This document shows, piece by piece, positions 7,701 to 15,902 of a stretch of 23,518 nucleotides of DNA. This DNA comes from JADYYB01 sp964402985 (GTDB lineage Bacteria > Pseudomonadota > Alphaproteobacteria > Rhizobiales > Kaistiaceae). Numbering within the stretch: position 1 is the first letter of the stretch; each line of letters begins with the position of its first letter. Below the pieces are notes generated by a model. The model worked only from the letters and a program-made list of their open reading frames with translations. It did not search any database and was not told where the DNA came from. Both the position numbers and the translations under genes were made by a program. Location of the stretch: contig CAYOET010000063.1 in the NCBI GenBank assembly GCA_964402985.1, forward strand, positions 1 through 23,518. The letters run 5' to 3'.

Positions 7701-10700
7701 AGGTCCAGATCCGCTACCGCCCAGCCGACGGAGTCGTCGAGGTCGCGAGCCGCGACGACGCCGGGGAGTGGTCGCTGAACGCGATCGGCGCCGTCCGCAT
7801 TCCTGACGGGGGCGGCGAAGCGGGTCAGATCGATATCGCCGCCGTCCGGCGCGGTCTGCCCGAAGAGATCGCGGGCCAGGAGATCGCCGCGCGGTTCGTC
7901 GAGAACGGCATCAGCTACGGACCGGCGTTTCGCGGCATCGAGACCGTATGGCGACGCGACGGCGAGGCGCTCGGCCGGGTCGGCGTGGCGGAGCCCATCG
8001 TCGGCCAACCCGAGCACTACCTCGCCCACCCGGCGCTGTTCGACGCCTGCCTGCAGGTTATTTCCGCCGCCCTGCCGCGCGACGCCGCCCTCAGCCGCGG
8101 GCCCTTCCTGCCGGTCCATGTCGACCGCATCCGCTTGCGGAGCCCGTTCCGCGGCCCGGTGTGGACGCACGTCCAGATGCGCTTCGCCGCCGGCCGCGCG
8201 ATTGTCGCCGACCTTCGCATCGTCGACGATTCCGGCCGCGTATTGATGGAGATCGACGGCTTCCGCTGCCAGGCTGTTACGCGCCAGACGTCTCAATCCT
8301 CGGCGTCCCTCGAGGACTGGCTGTACGCCAACACCTGGCAGGCAAGCCCGCGCCCCGGCGCCGCCATTGGAAAAGGGGCGGCACTCGCTCCGACGGAGGC
8401 CGCCGCCGAGGCGGCCGCCGAGCTTGCCCGCGCTCATTCGACCGACGATCAATCCGTCAGCCGCGACGTCGATCGCGCCACCGCGCTCCAGGATCTCGCG
8501 ACCGGTTGGATCGTGGAGGCGCTTCGCGCGCTCGGCTGGGGGCTTCGCACTGGACATCGATCCACGCTCGACGCCTTGCGGACGCGGCTCGCGATTGCCC
8601 CGGTTCACCACCGGATGTTCGACCGCTTCCTGAAGTTCCTCGCGGCCGACGGCGTGTTGCGCCTCGAGGGGGACAGCGTCACCGTGGTCCGGGCGCCAGC
8701 CAAGCGCGACCCCGAGCGCCTCTGGACGGCGGTCCTCCTCCGCCACCCCATCCTTCTGACCGAGCTGACGCTGATCCGGCGCAGCGGGGTGCGGCTCGTC
8801 GGCATGCTGCGCGGCGAGATCGATCCGCTGAGCGTCCTCTTTCCCGACGGCTCGGCAGGAACGCTCGAGCATTTCTATCAATCCGGCTGGTCGCAGCTGC
8901 CCTTCAACCTGATCGCAGCCGAGGCGGTTGCCGCCGCGGTGAGCGGGCTGCCGGCAGGGCGGGCGCTCCGCGTCCTCGAAGTCGGCGCCGGCACCGGCGG
9001 CCTCACCGCCCACATCCTGCCGCGTCTCCCGGCGGACCGCACGCGCTACGTGTTCACCGACGCCTCCAACGCCTTCTTCAGTAAGGCCGAGCAGGCCTTC
9101 TTCGACTACCGCTTCATGGAATTCGCCCCCCTCGATATCGAGCGCTCGGGGACGGAGCAGGGCTTCGCTCCCGCCTCGTTCGACATCGTCATCGCCTCCA
9201 ACGTCCTCCACGCCACGCGCGACCTCGGCGAGACGATGGACCACGTGCGCGAGCTTCTCGCTCCGCGCGGGATGTTCGTCGGCATCGAGATCAACGACAC
9301 CCCGCGCTGGGTCGATTTGGTGTTCGGCCTGACCGCCGGCTGGTGGCGCTTCGCGGACGACATCCGCTCCGATCACGCCGGCATTCGCGCCGACGAATGG
9401 AAGCAGCTCTTCGCGGCGCGCGGCTTCGAGGAAGCGCACGCGCTCACTCTGAGCGCCTCGCTCGCCGGCCAGGCGGTGCTCATCGCGCGGCGGCCCGCCG
9501 AGCAGCCGGCCGCTGCCATGCCCCAGGCGGTGAACGCAGCCGCAGAGCCCGCGCCGCCCTGGCTGCTCTACGGCGAAGGCGAAGGCCTCGCCGAGGGGAT
9601 GGCGGCGCTCCTCGCCAGAAGCGGCCGCGCGGCCGTGACGGCGTGGCCGGGCAATACCTATCGTCGCCTGTCCGAGACCTCCTACGAGGTGCGGCGTGAC
9701 GCGCCGGGCGACCTCAGGCGCCTGTTGGCCGAACTTGTGGCGGCCGGCCGCGCCCCGGCCGTGGCGGTTCATTTGTCGACCCTCGACGTCGCCGAGCCCG
9801 ACGCCACCACGGCGGGGCTCGTCGACGCCGAGAAGGCGTGCGCGAGCCTCATGCATCTCGTGCAAGCGCTCACCGCGGAAGGCATCCCGCAATCGCGTCT
9901 GATCGTGGTCACCCGCGGTTTGCAGGCGATCGAGGGCACCGACAGTCCGCTGCTCCTCGCCGGCGCGCCGGCGTGGGGCTTCACCCGCGTGGTGGTCAAC
10001 GAGCATCGCGGCCTCGACCCCCTCCTCATCGATCTCGATCCGACCGGCTCGGCCGGGGATGCCGCGGAGATTCTCGCCGAGTTCGAGTCAGGCCTACCCG
10101 AACGCGAGGTCGCGTTCCGTGCCGGCGCCCGCTTCGTGAACCGCGTGATTCACACGAGCTTCGAGAAACTCGCCCGGCCGGCCGACGCGACCGATGGCCG
10201 GAGCGGCTATCGCCTCGAGATTCCCGCGCCTGGCGTCCTCGATCGGCTCGCGCTCATGGAGCGCCCACGCCGCGCGCCCGGCCCGGGCGAGGTCGAGATC
10301 GCCGTCAAGGCGGCGGCCCTCAACTTCCGCGACGTCATGAAAGCGCTCGGCATCTATCCGACCGAGAGCGCCAACGACGACCTTCCCGGCGACGAATGCT
10401 CCGGCACCATCGCGGCCGTGGGGGAGGGCGTGAAGGGCCTCGCGGTCGGCGATGCGGTCGTCGCTATCGGCGGAGGGTGCATCGCCTCGCACGTGACGCT
10501 GCCGGCGGCGCTCGTCTTCAGGATGCCCGCGCGGCTCACTTTCGACGAGGCCGTCACCGTTCCCGTTCCCTTCCTCACGGCCTGGCACGCGCTTCACGAG
10601 ATCGGACGCATCCGCAAGGGCGAGACCGTGCTCCTCCACGCCGCCACCGGCGGCGTCGGCCTCGCCGCGCTACAGGTGGCGAAAGCCGCCGATGCGAGAG

Positions 10701-13270
10701 TGTTCGCCACGGCCGGCTCGCCCGAGAAGCGCGACCTTCTGCGCGCGCTCGGTGTCGGGCACGTCATGGACTCGCGCACCCTCGCTTTCGCCGACGAGAT
10801 CCGCGCGGTGACCGACGGGCGGGGCGTCGACATCGTCCTCAACTCGCTGTCGGGCCGTGCGATCGAGAAGAGCCTCTCCATCCTCGCGATGGGCGGACGC
10901 TTCCTCGAAATCGGCAAGCGCGACATCTTCCAGAACTCGCGCATCGGCATGCGCCCGTTCCGCAACAATGTCTCGCTTCAGGCGATCGACCTCAGGCAGG
11001 TCATGGACGAGCGGCCCGACCTCGTGGCGCGCGAGATGCGCGAGGTCATCAAGCGCATCGAGGACGGGCGCTACAATCCGTTGCCCTATCGCAGCTTCCC
11101 GATGGACCGCGTGGTCGACGCGTTCCGCTACATGGCCCGCGCGCGCCACATCGGTAAGGTCATCGTTGGCACCGGCAACGGCCACGTCGCCGCCCAGCCG
11201 GCGGCCGACCCGCGCCCGCCGGAACTCGCCGCCGACGCGACCTACATGATCGTCGGCGGCCTCGGCGGGTTCGGGCTATCGGTCGCCGAGTGGCTGGCCG
11301 AGCGCGGCGCCCGGCATATCGTCCTCACCGGCCGCCGTGGCGCGACCGCCGAGTCCCGGTCCACGCTCGACGCGCTTCGGGCGCGCGGCATCGAGGTGGT
11401 CGCCGAGGCGGCCGACGTGACCAAGCGCGAGGACGTCGATCGCGTCTTCGACCGCGTCGAACGCGAGATGCCGCCGCTGAAGGGCATCCTTCATGCCGCC
11501 ATGGTGCTCGACGATGGCCTGATCGCACAGCTCGACGAGGCGCGCCTCGCCAGGGTCATGGCGCCAAAAGTGCTCGGCGGATGGCATTTGCATCAGCGCA
11601 GCCTTCGCCTCGATCTCGATTTCTTCATCCTGTTCTCGTCGATCTCCGAGCTCGTCGGCAACGCCGGTCAGGCGAACTACGTCGCCGCCAACTCGTTCCT
11701 GGTGTCTCTGGCCAACTACCGGCGTCGCTTGGGGCTTCCGGCGCTCGCCATCGCCTGGGGCCGCATCTCCGGCGCCGGCTATGTCGATCGCAACGCCGAG
11801 ACGGCCGAGCGCCTCGACCGCATCGGCATGGAGGGCGTGCCGGCCACCCGGGCCACCGAGGCGATCGGCCGGCTCCTGACCGCGAACGCTGCCCATGTCG
11901 GCGTACTGCGGATGGATTGGCAGGCTTGGGCCCGCGCCGCCGGCGGGCAGCTGCCTCCGCGCCTCGCCGGTCTCGCGGAAGCCTCCGTCGAAACCAGCGA
12001 CGCCGCCAGCCAGGGCCTCCGCGAAATCGTGCTGGCCGCAGCCGAGGCGGAGCGTCCGGCCCTGCTGGTTGCGATGCTCCGCGAGCAGGTGGCCAAGGTG
12101 CTGCGGAGTTCGAGCGCCGACCTCGATCCCGATCGCCCGCTCTCCGAGCTCGGCCTCGATTCTCTGATGGCGATCGACCTTCTGCACCGCATCGAAAATG
12201 CGTTCGGCGTGGCGGTTCCGACCGGCCGCGTCGGCTCGGAAGTCTCCGTGACCATCCTCGCCGGGACGTTGCTGGAATTGATCACCGGCACGGCGTCAAA
12301 GCCCGCTGCGGCGAAGGGCAACGGCAACGGAAGGCCGCATGCGAACGACGATGCCCCCGATGAATGCATCCTGCCTCTGAGGACCGCCGGCGACCGGCCG
12401 CCGCTCTACCTTTTCCACGCGGCGGGCGGGCTCGCCACGGTCTACTCCCGACTGGTCGCCGCCCTTCCGGCGGACTTGCCGGCGGTCGGCCTGCAGTCGC
12501 GGGCGATCGACTCCGATCGCGCCGAGTTTCCGACGATGGAGGCGATGGGTGGGGCCTATGCCGGGCTGCTCTCGCGCCGCCAACCCGACGGGCCGCTCCA
12601 TCTCGTCGGCTTCTCCTGGGGCGGCTACGCGGCGCTCGCGACGGCGGCCGCCCTCGAGGAGGCCGGCCGCGACGTCGCCCACGTCACGCTCCTCGATTCC
12701 GATCCCCTGTGGATCGACCCGTCTCGCTCCGCCGATGAGCGGGGGCGGGCGATCATGAAGCAGATCAGCGGAAGCCTCTTCCGCGACCTCGGCCTCGTCG
12801 CAAACGCCGACGACCCGGAACTCGCACGCTCGACCGATACATTGGTCGACCTTCTGTTGAGCGCCTCGGAAGCGGAGCGGGCCGAACAGGTCACCGCCTG
12901 GGTGGAAGCAGCCGGCGGCGCCGCGAACGGGCCGTCGTCGGAGCGCGTCGAGCGCTTCGTCCGACTCTTCTTTCGCCACGTCGCGATGATGGACGGCCAC
13001 CGGCCGCGTGGCCTTCGCGCATCGATCTTGAGCTTGCGCGCGCGCGGGGAGGGGGGGCGGTCGACGCTGAAGGGCCTGACCACGGGCGCCTTCACCGAGG
13101 ACGTCCTTGACTGCTCGCACTACGAAATCCTGCAGCCGCCGATCGTGGAAACGGTCGCCGCTCTCGTCAACGAGGCGCTGCTCTCCGCCAACGGCACCGA
13201 CGGCGACCTTGCGCTCGCGGTGCGCCAGAGAGGGCGCGGCGACCGGCCGCCCTTACAGGTGCTCGGCTAG
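4775..13270 (+). CDS. Iterative type I polyketide synthase, KS-AT-DH-CMeT-ER-KR-ACP-TE
   Basis: Single-module megasynthase of 2831 residues. KS (about 5-430) has active-site Cys177 in DTACSSS, His312 in EAHGTGT and His352 in KTNIGH. AT (about 533-825) has Ser626 in GHSVGE and YAFHS (726-730), pointing to malonyl-CoA. DH (about 893-1190) has His925 (HRVQGHVVFP) and Asp1090 (FDACLQ). A C-methyltransferase follows (about 1240-1580; EVGAGTG at 1402-1408). Residues 1596-1770 look like a structural pseudo-KR. ER (about 1812-2130) has ATGGVG near 1957-1962. KR (about 2157-2340) has GGLGGFG (2161-2167), LDD (2245-2247, B-type), Ser2289, Tyr2302 and Asn2306. ACP has Ser2463 in GLDSL. TE has Ser2614 in GFSWGG, Asp2641 and His2782. 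All active sites look intact, so a reduced, alpha-methylated acyl chain released by the TE is predicted. There are no docking domains, which fits iterative use. The start is GTG 4775 or 4778. Confidence 0.95.
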   Translation: MVRQRDIAIIGIGCRYPGGATTPDQFWDFLERGGDGIVEVPPDRWAVESYYDPRPGTPGKTIARRGGFIAGIDRFDADFFGISPREAELMDPQQRLLLETAWEALEDGGVQIDREGEETGVFVGISTNDYSLLQSGIDELRTIDVYTTTGTVMSIAANRLSHALDLRGPSVAVDTACSSSLVAVHLAVRALRDGDCKVALAGGVNALLLPTPFIAFSRMSMLSSDGRCKAFDDRADGFVRGEGVGVVALELLSDALAKGRRIYAVIRGTASNQDGHTNGLTVPSPRAQASLVRRACRDADVAPSAVSYMEAHGTGTPVGDPIEATALGQSVGQMRPADSPLLIGSVKTNIGHLEAGAGVAGVIKAALSLSHGRVPPSLHYRKPTPHVDFADLNLAVVTETTPFASLPALVGVNSFGFGGSNAHAILESPPEVAERQAARDVGAILLPLSARTGERFAAVAAKWRAFLAPGGEGAALDIADVAHSAATRRNHRGERLAIVARDREHLLEQLAAVAGGATPAGVVTGRPADKAPRPVFVYSGQGTQWWAMGRELLASDPVFRAVIERCDALFSKLGDWSLIEELTRDERTSRLHVTAISQPAIFAIQAALTELWASWGIRPVATVGHSVGEVAAAWAGGILTLEDAARVIFHRGRCMESAPTRGRMIAAAVTEAEARRLIAPYGDRVSLGAVNSPALVTLSGESEPLEAIAAELAARGVFTRFLDVQYAFHSAQMDPVKDDLLAALGHVPLQPARIPVISTVTASEAGRRDYGTEYWWLNVRRTVLFGPAVQHLIETGFNNFLEVGAHPALASALAECLREEGVKGTVLGSLRRKESDRVTMLASLGALHVAGHPIEWDGVLGGARNAVALPRETWQRERFWRESAGAFANRMTQRVHPLLERALKMAEPAFESELDQNALPWLADHRVQGHVVFPAAGSIEMMLGAARTLLGGEGGIVEDVDFRKALIVADGENPTKVQIRYRPADGVVEVASRDDAGEWSLNAIGAVRIPDGGGEAGQIDIAAVRRGLPEEIAGQEIAARFVENGISYGPAFRGIETVWRRDGEALGRVGVAEPIVGQPEHYLAHPALFDACLQVISAALPRDAALSRGPFLPVHVDRIRLRSPFRGPVWTHVQMRFAAGRAIVADLRIVDDSGRVLMEIDGFRCQAVTRQTSQSSASLEDWLYANTWQASPRPGAAIGKGAALAPTEAAAEAAAELARAHSTDDQSVSRDVDRATALQDLATGWIVEALRALGWGLRTGHRSTLDALRTRLAIAPVHHRMFDRFLKFLAADGVLRLEGDSVTVVRAPAKRDPERLWTAVLLRHPILLTELTLIRRSGVRLVGMLRGEIDPLSVLFPDGSAGTLEHFYQSGWSQLPFNLIAAEAVAAAVSGLPAGRALRVLEVGAGTGGLTAHILPRLPADRTRYVFTDASNAFFSKAEQAFFDYRFMEFAPLDIERSGTEQGFAPASFDIVIASNVLHATRDLGETMDHVRELLAPRGMFVGIEINDTPRWVDLVFGLTAGWWRFADDIRSDHAGIRADEWKQLFAARGFEEAHALTLSASLAGQAVLIARRPAEQPAAAMPQAVNAAAEPAPPWLLYGEGEGLAEGMAALLARSGRAAVTAWPGNTYRRLSETSYEVRRDAPGDLRRLLAELVAAGRAPAVAVHLSTLDVAEPDATTAGLVDAEKACASLMHLVQALTAEGIPQSRLIVVTRGLQAIEGTDSPLLLAGAPAWGFTRVVVNEHRGLDPLLIDLDPTGSAGDAAEILAEFESGLPEREVAFRAGARFVNRVIHTSFEKLARPADATDGRSGYRLEIPAPGVLDRLALMERPRRAPGPGEVEIAVKAAALNFRDVMKALGIYPTESANDDLPGDECSGTIAAVGEGVKGLAVGDAVVAIGGGCIASHVTLPAALVFRMPARLTFDEAVTVPVPFLTAWHALHEIGRIRKGETVLLHAATGGVGLAALQVAKAADARVFATAGSPEKRDLLRALGVGHVMDSRTLAFADEIRAVTDGRGVDIVLNSLSGRAIEKSLSILAMGGRFLEIGKRDIFQNSRIGMRPFRNNVSLQAIDLRQVMDERPDLVAREMREVIKRIEDGRYNPLPYRSFPMDRVVDAFRYMARARHIGKVIVGTGNGHVAAQPAADPRPPELAADATYMIVGGLGGFGLSVAEWLAERGARHIVLTGRRGATAESRSTLDALRARGIEVVAEAADVTKREDVDRVFDRVEREMPPLKGILHAAMVLDDGLIAQLDEARLARVMAPKVLGGWHLHQRSLRLDLDFFILFSSISELVGNAGQANYVAANSFLVSLANYRRRLGLPALAIAWGRISGAGYVDRNAETAERLDRIGMEGVPATRATEAIGRLLTANAAHVGVLRMDWQAWARAAGGQLPPRLAGLAEASVETSDAASQGLREIVLAAAEAERPALLVAMLREQVAKVLRSSSADLDPDRPLSELGLDSLMAIDLLHRIENAFGVAVPTGRVGSEVSVTILAGTLLELITGTASKPAAAKGNGNGRPHANDDAPDECILPLRTAGDRPPLYLFHAAGGLATVYSRLVAALPADLPAVGLQSRAIDSDRAEFPTMEAMGGAYAGLLSRRQPDGPLHLVGFSWGGYAALATAAALEEAGRDVAHVTLLDSDPLWIDPSRSADERGRAIMKQISGSLFRDLGLVANADDPELARSTDTLVDLLLSASEAERAEQVTAWVEAAGGAANGPSSERVERFVRLFFRHVAMMDGHRPRGLRASILSLRARGEGGRSTLKGLTTGAFTEDVLDCSHYEILQPPIVETVAALVNEALLSANGTDGDLALAVRQRGRGDRPPLQVLG

Positions 13271-13288
13271 GTCGGGCGCCCGTTCGCG

Positions 13289-14521
13289 ATGCGGGAAATG
13301 TCGCCGGCCCCTTCCGAACCCGCGCCTGGCCGCGCCCGCGCGTTCGCCGAGCGCTGGCTGATCCCCTATCTGCCCTACCCGCACATCATGTGCGTGGCGC
13401 CGATCGACACGATCTTGCGCCTCCTCCTTCGCGTCCGGCCACGGATTCCGCCGGCCTACTGGCCGCGGCTCATCCTGCTGCTCCTGATCTCCATGATCGT
13501 CACCATCGGCTCGCTGCCGGAGCGCCTCATCCTCGGCGCGTGGCTGCGCCTGCGGCCGCCGAGGATCGAGCCGCATCAGGCGCCGGTCTTCGTCCTCGGC
13601 TACTTCCGCTCCGGCACGACGTTCCTCCAGAACCTCTTCGCCGCCGACCCCAATCTCCGCTCGCCGCGCTGGGCCGAGGTTCTCGCCCCGCAGACCTTCG
13701 TCGTCGGCTGGGTCCTCTTCCGCTACATCTTCATGCCCTTCGAACGCCTCATGCGCCTCGACGCCCTGGCGCCGATCGCCGGGCACCTGCCCGCCGAGGA
13801 CGACTTTGCGCTCAACAATTGGGGCGCCGTCTCGGTCATTGCCGGGCGCGCGGTCCTTCCCCGCCAACAGGACTTCTACAACCGCTTCAACGACCTCGAC
13901 GGATTGACCCCGCGCGAGCGGGAGCGCTGGCGGTCCTATCAGCTCGCGTTCGTCCAAAAACTCACCCTGATTTCGGGCGGGCGCCGCCTGGTGCTGAAGT
14001 CGCCGAGCCACACCGCTCGCGTCCGTTACCTCCTGCAGCTTTTCCCGGGCGCCAAGTTCGTCCATATCTCGCGTCCGCCGGACCTCGTGTTCCGGTCCAA
14101 TCTCCTCCTTGCCCGCGAGCTGCAGCGGGCCTTCGCCTTGCAGCCGCCGCTTCCCGGCGATGAGCAGGAGGAGATCATCGTCCGCGAGTACCTCGCGACC
14201 GAGCAGCACTACCTGGCGGACAAGGGGCTGATCCCGCCGGGCGACCTTGCGGAAATTCGCCTCCACGACCTCAGCGCCGATCCGGTCGGCGAGATGAAGC
14301 GCGTCTATCGCGAACTCGGCCTCGATTTCGATGCGGGTTTCGAGGCTGAACTCGCCCCGGTCATCGCGGCCTTCGGCAAGCGGACTCCGAACCGGCACCC
14401 GGACCTGACCGAGGCGCAAAAGGCGAAAATGGCCCGCCTCCGACCCTTGGCCGCGGCCTTCGGCTACGACAATTCGTCCGGGTCCGACGTTAACTCTGTG
14501 AGATCGCGGGCGGAACGTTGA
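13289..14521 (+). CDS. Sulfotransferase family protein with N-terminal hydrophobic segment
   Basis: PAPS-dependent sulfotransferase-like protein of 410 residues. The 5'-phosphosulfate loop is YFRSGTTFLQ (105-114). The second nucleotide-binding region is around KFVHISRPPDLVFRSN (256-271), with Ser270 in the usual 3'-phosphate position. LVLKSPSH (234-241) is a further conserved patch of the Sulfotransfer_3 group. Residues 59-76 form a strongly hydrophobic stretch that could anchor the protein to the inner membrane, which is unusual for cytosolic members. The gene starts 18 bases after the polyketide synthase stop; an alternative ATG is at 13298 and neither has a strong ribosome binding site. 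The context implies that the acceptor is the polyketide product or something made from it. An alternative is a curacin-like role, sulfating a beta-hydroxyl to trigger elimination. The acceptor is not provable from sequence. Confidence 0.88.
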   Translation: MREMSPAPSEPAPGRARAFAERWLIPYLPYPHIMCVAPIDTILRLLLRVRPRIPPAYWPRLILLLLISMIVTIGSLPERLILGAWLRLRPPRIEPHQAPVFVLGYFRSGTTFLQNLFAADPNLRSPRWAEVLAPQTFVVGWVLFRYIFMPFERLMRLDALAPIAGHLPAEDDFALNNWGAVSVIAGRAVLPRQQDFYNRFNDLDGLTPRERERWRSYQLAFVQKLTLISGGRRLVLKSPSHTARVRYLLQLFPGAKFVHISRPPDLVFRSNLLLARELQRAFALQPPLPGDEQEEIIVREYLATEQHYLADKGLIPPGDLAEIRLHDLSADPVGEMKRVYRELGLDFDAGFEAELAPVIAAFGKRTPNRHPDLTEAQKAKMARLRPLAAAFGYDNSSGSDVNSVRSRAER

Positions 14522-14543
14522 CCTCGCCTGTGCATTCGATCAG

Positions 14544-15155
14544 ATGGCGAATATGACGGGACGACGTCCTTCGATCACGGCATGGCCGGCGCGGCTGATG
14601 CTCGCGCTCCTGATGCTTGTCGGCGCGATGCAGTCCGTCCGCGCCGACGACGAGACCGATTCAGTCGCCCTCGTGCAACAGGTGCGCGAGGCAGCGGTAA
14701 CGCTTGCCCTCGGCCGTTCGCCCGAGACCCAGAAACAGATCATCGGCGCCGCCTTCGATGGCGCGGGTATCGGACAACGCGTGCTCGGCGACTATTGGAC
14801 CACCGCCAGCGCCGACGATCGGATCGCGGTGGTCGACGCTCTCCTCGAAGGTATCGCGGTGGTTCTCGCCGACCGGCTGATGGGCACCGGCGACCAGAAT
14901 TTCGCCGTCCTCGGCACGCGTATCTTGACCAACGGCGACATTCTCGTGCGCACCCAGTTCGTGCAGCCTCCTCGCCAGCCGACCGCCGTGGACTGGCGTG
15001 TCCGCCACTGCGACGGGCAGCTCTGCGTCGGCGATGTGATCGTCGACGGCGGGTCGGTGACTCTGGCGCGGCGCGACCAGGTCCTCGCGCAGCTCGCGGG
15101 AAATGGCGGGTCCATCCCCCAGCTCATCGCCGACCTCACCGAAGGCCGGCTCTGA
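14544..15155 (+). CDS. Exported MlaC/Ttg2D-like phospholipid-carrier family protein
   Basis: Periplasmic protein of 203 residues resembling the MlaC/Ttg2D/HpnM family, whose members carry phospholipid or hopanoid-related lipids between membranes. The N-terminus has basic residues, a hydrophobic core (about 18-29) and a likely cleavage site after Ala34 (SVRA before DD). The body has the family layout of N-terminal helices followed by a beta-sheet, including VDWRVRHCDGQLCVGDVIVDG (about 147-167), which matches the usual V-W-V...I-D-V-V-V-G-S pattern, and a C-terminal helix with IPQLIADL. Start ATG 14544; 14553 is an in-frame alternative. It sits 22 bases after the sulfotransferase and 15 before an ABC ATPase. 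The standard partners MlaD, MlaE and MlaF are absent; the neighbouring ABC pair is of LolD/FtsX type instead. Confidence 0.78.
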   Translation: MANMTGRRPSITAWPARLMLALLMLVGAMQSVRADDETDSVALVQQVREAAVTLALGRSPETQKQIIGAAFDGAGIGQRVLGDYWTTASADDRIAVVDALLEGIAVVLADRLMGTGDQNFAVLGTRILTNGDILVRTQFVQPPRQPTAVDWRVRHCDGQLCVGDVIVDGGSVTLARRDQVLAQLAGNGGSIPQLIADLTEGRL

Positions 15156-15170
15156 CCGCACGCTGATCCA

Positions 15171-15902
15171 ATGCCCCCACTCATCGAGCTCATCAACGTT
15201 CATCGCGAGTTCGACGGCGGCCGCATCGTCGCCGTCGACGACGTCTCGCTCACGATCGCCGACAACGAGACGGTCGCCATCGTCGGCCGCAGCGGCAGCG
15301 GCAAGTCGACGGTCCTCAACCTCATCTGCGGGCTCGACCGGCCGACGCGCGGCAAGGTCCTGTTCGAGGGGCGGGTGATCGCCGGGCGAGCCGCCTGGGC
15401 AGCGGTTCGCGCGCGCAGCATCGGCATCGTCTTCCAGAATTTCTCCCTCCTCCAGACGCTCTCGGCCTGCGAGAACATCGAGGTGGCGCTCCTCGGCAAC
15501 CTCACAGGCGCGCAGCGGCGGCGGTCGCGCGCGTTGGAGCTCCTCGCGCATTTCGGCCTTGCCGAGCGCTCTACTCTCCGCCCGGCGCAGCTTTCCGGCG
15601 GCGAACGCCAACGGCTCGCGATCGCCCGCGCCCTCGCCAACGAGCCAAGGCTGCTGGTTGCCGACGAGCCGACCGGAAGCCTCGACGAGGACACCAGTCA
15701 CTCCGTGATGGACATCATCGGCAATATCCATCGCGAGTTCGGGACGACGGTGCTCGTCGTCACCCACAACGAGGAAGTCGCCGCCACCTGCGCGCGGCGG
15801 ATCGAGATCTCCGACGGCCGTATCCGCTCCGACCGGCGCACGACGCCCGTCCAGCCGAAGCCTTCCGCTCCCTCGCCAGTCGTTGCGGTAGCACGCCCAT
15901 GA
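15171..15902 (+). CDS. ABC transporter ATP-binding protein, LolD/MacB type
   Basis: Single-domain ATPase of 243 residues that drives an FtsX-type permease. Walker A is GRSGSGKST (39-47), the Q-loop Gln is Gln89 in VFQN, the signature is LSGGERQR (141-148), Walker B is LLVADEP (161-167) with the following TGSLD, and the switch His is 199. The sequence around residues 84-97 is typical of LolD/MacB/FtsE ATPases, which power lipoprotein release or envelope export rather than solute import. The last 25 residues are a proline-rich tail without family equivalents. It overlaps the permease by ATGA (15899-15902), implying translational coupling. With the upstream MlaC-like gene it forms a plausible envelope transport unit for the operon product. 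Confidence 0.92.
   Translation: MPPLIELINVHREFDGGRIVAVDDVSLTIADNETVAIVGRSGSGKSTVLNLICGLDRPTRGKVLFEGRVIAGRAAWAAVRARSIGIVFQNFSLLQTLSACENIEVALLGNLTGAQRRRSRALELLAHFGLAERSTLRPAQLSGGERQRLAIARALANEPRLLVADEPTGSLDEDTSHSVMDIIGNIHREFGTTVLVVTHNEEVAATCARRIEISDGRIRSDRRTTPVQPKPSAPSPVVAVARP

Noticed and set aside
4334..10006. Very long open frames antisense to the polyketide synthase (655 and 1155 codons) and several same-strand frames of 350-900 codons inside it
   Set aside because: They follow from high G+C third positions in the real frame. Their translations are runs of Arg, Ala, Gly and Pro with no family motifs, while the 2831-residue frame has every catalytic motif in order.
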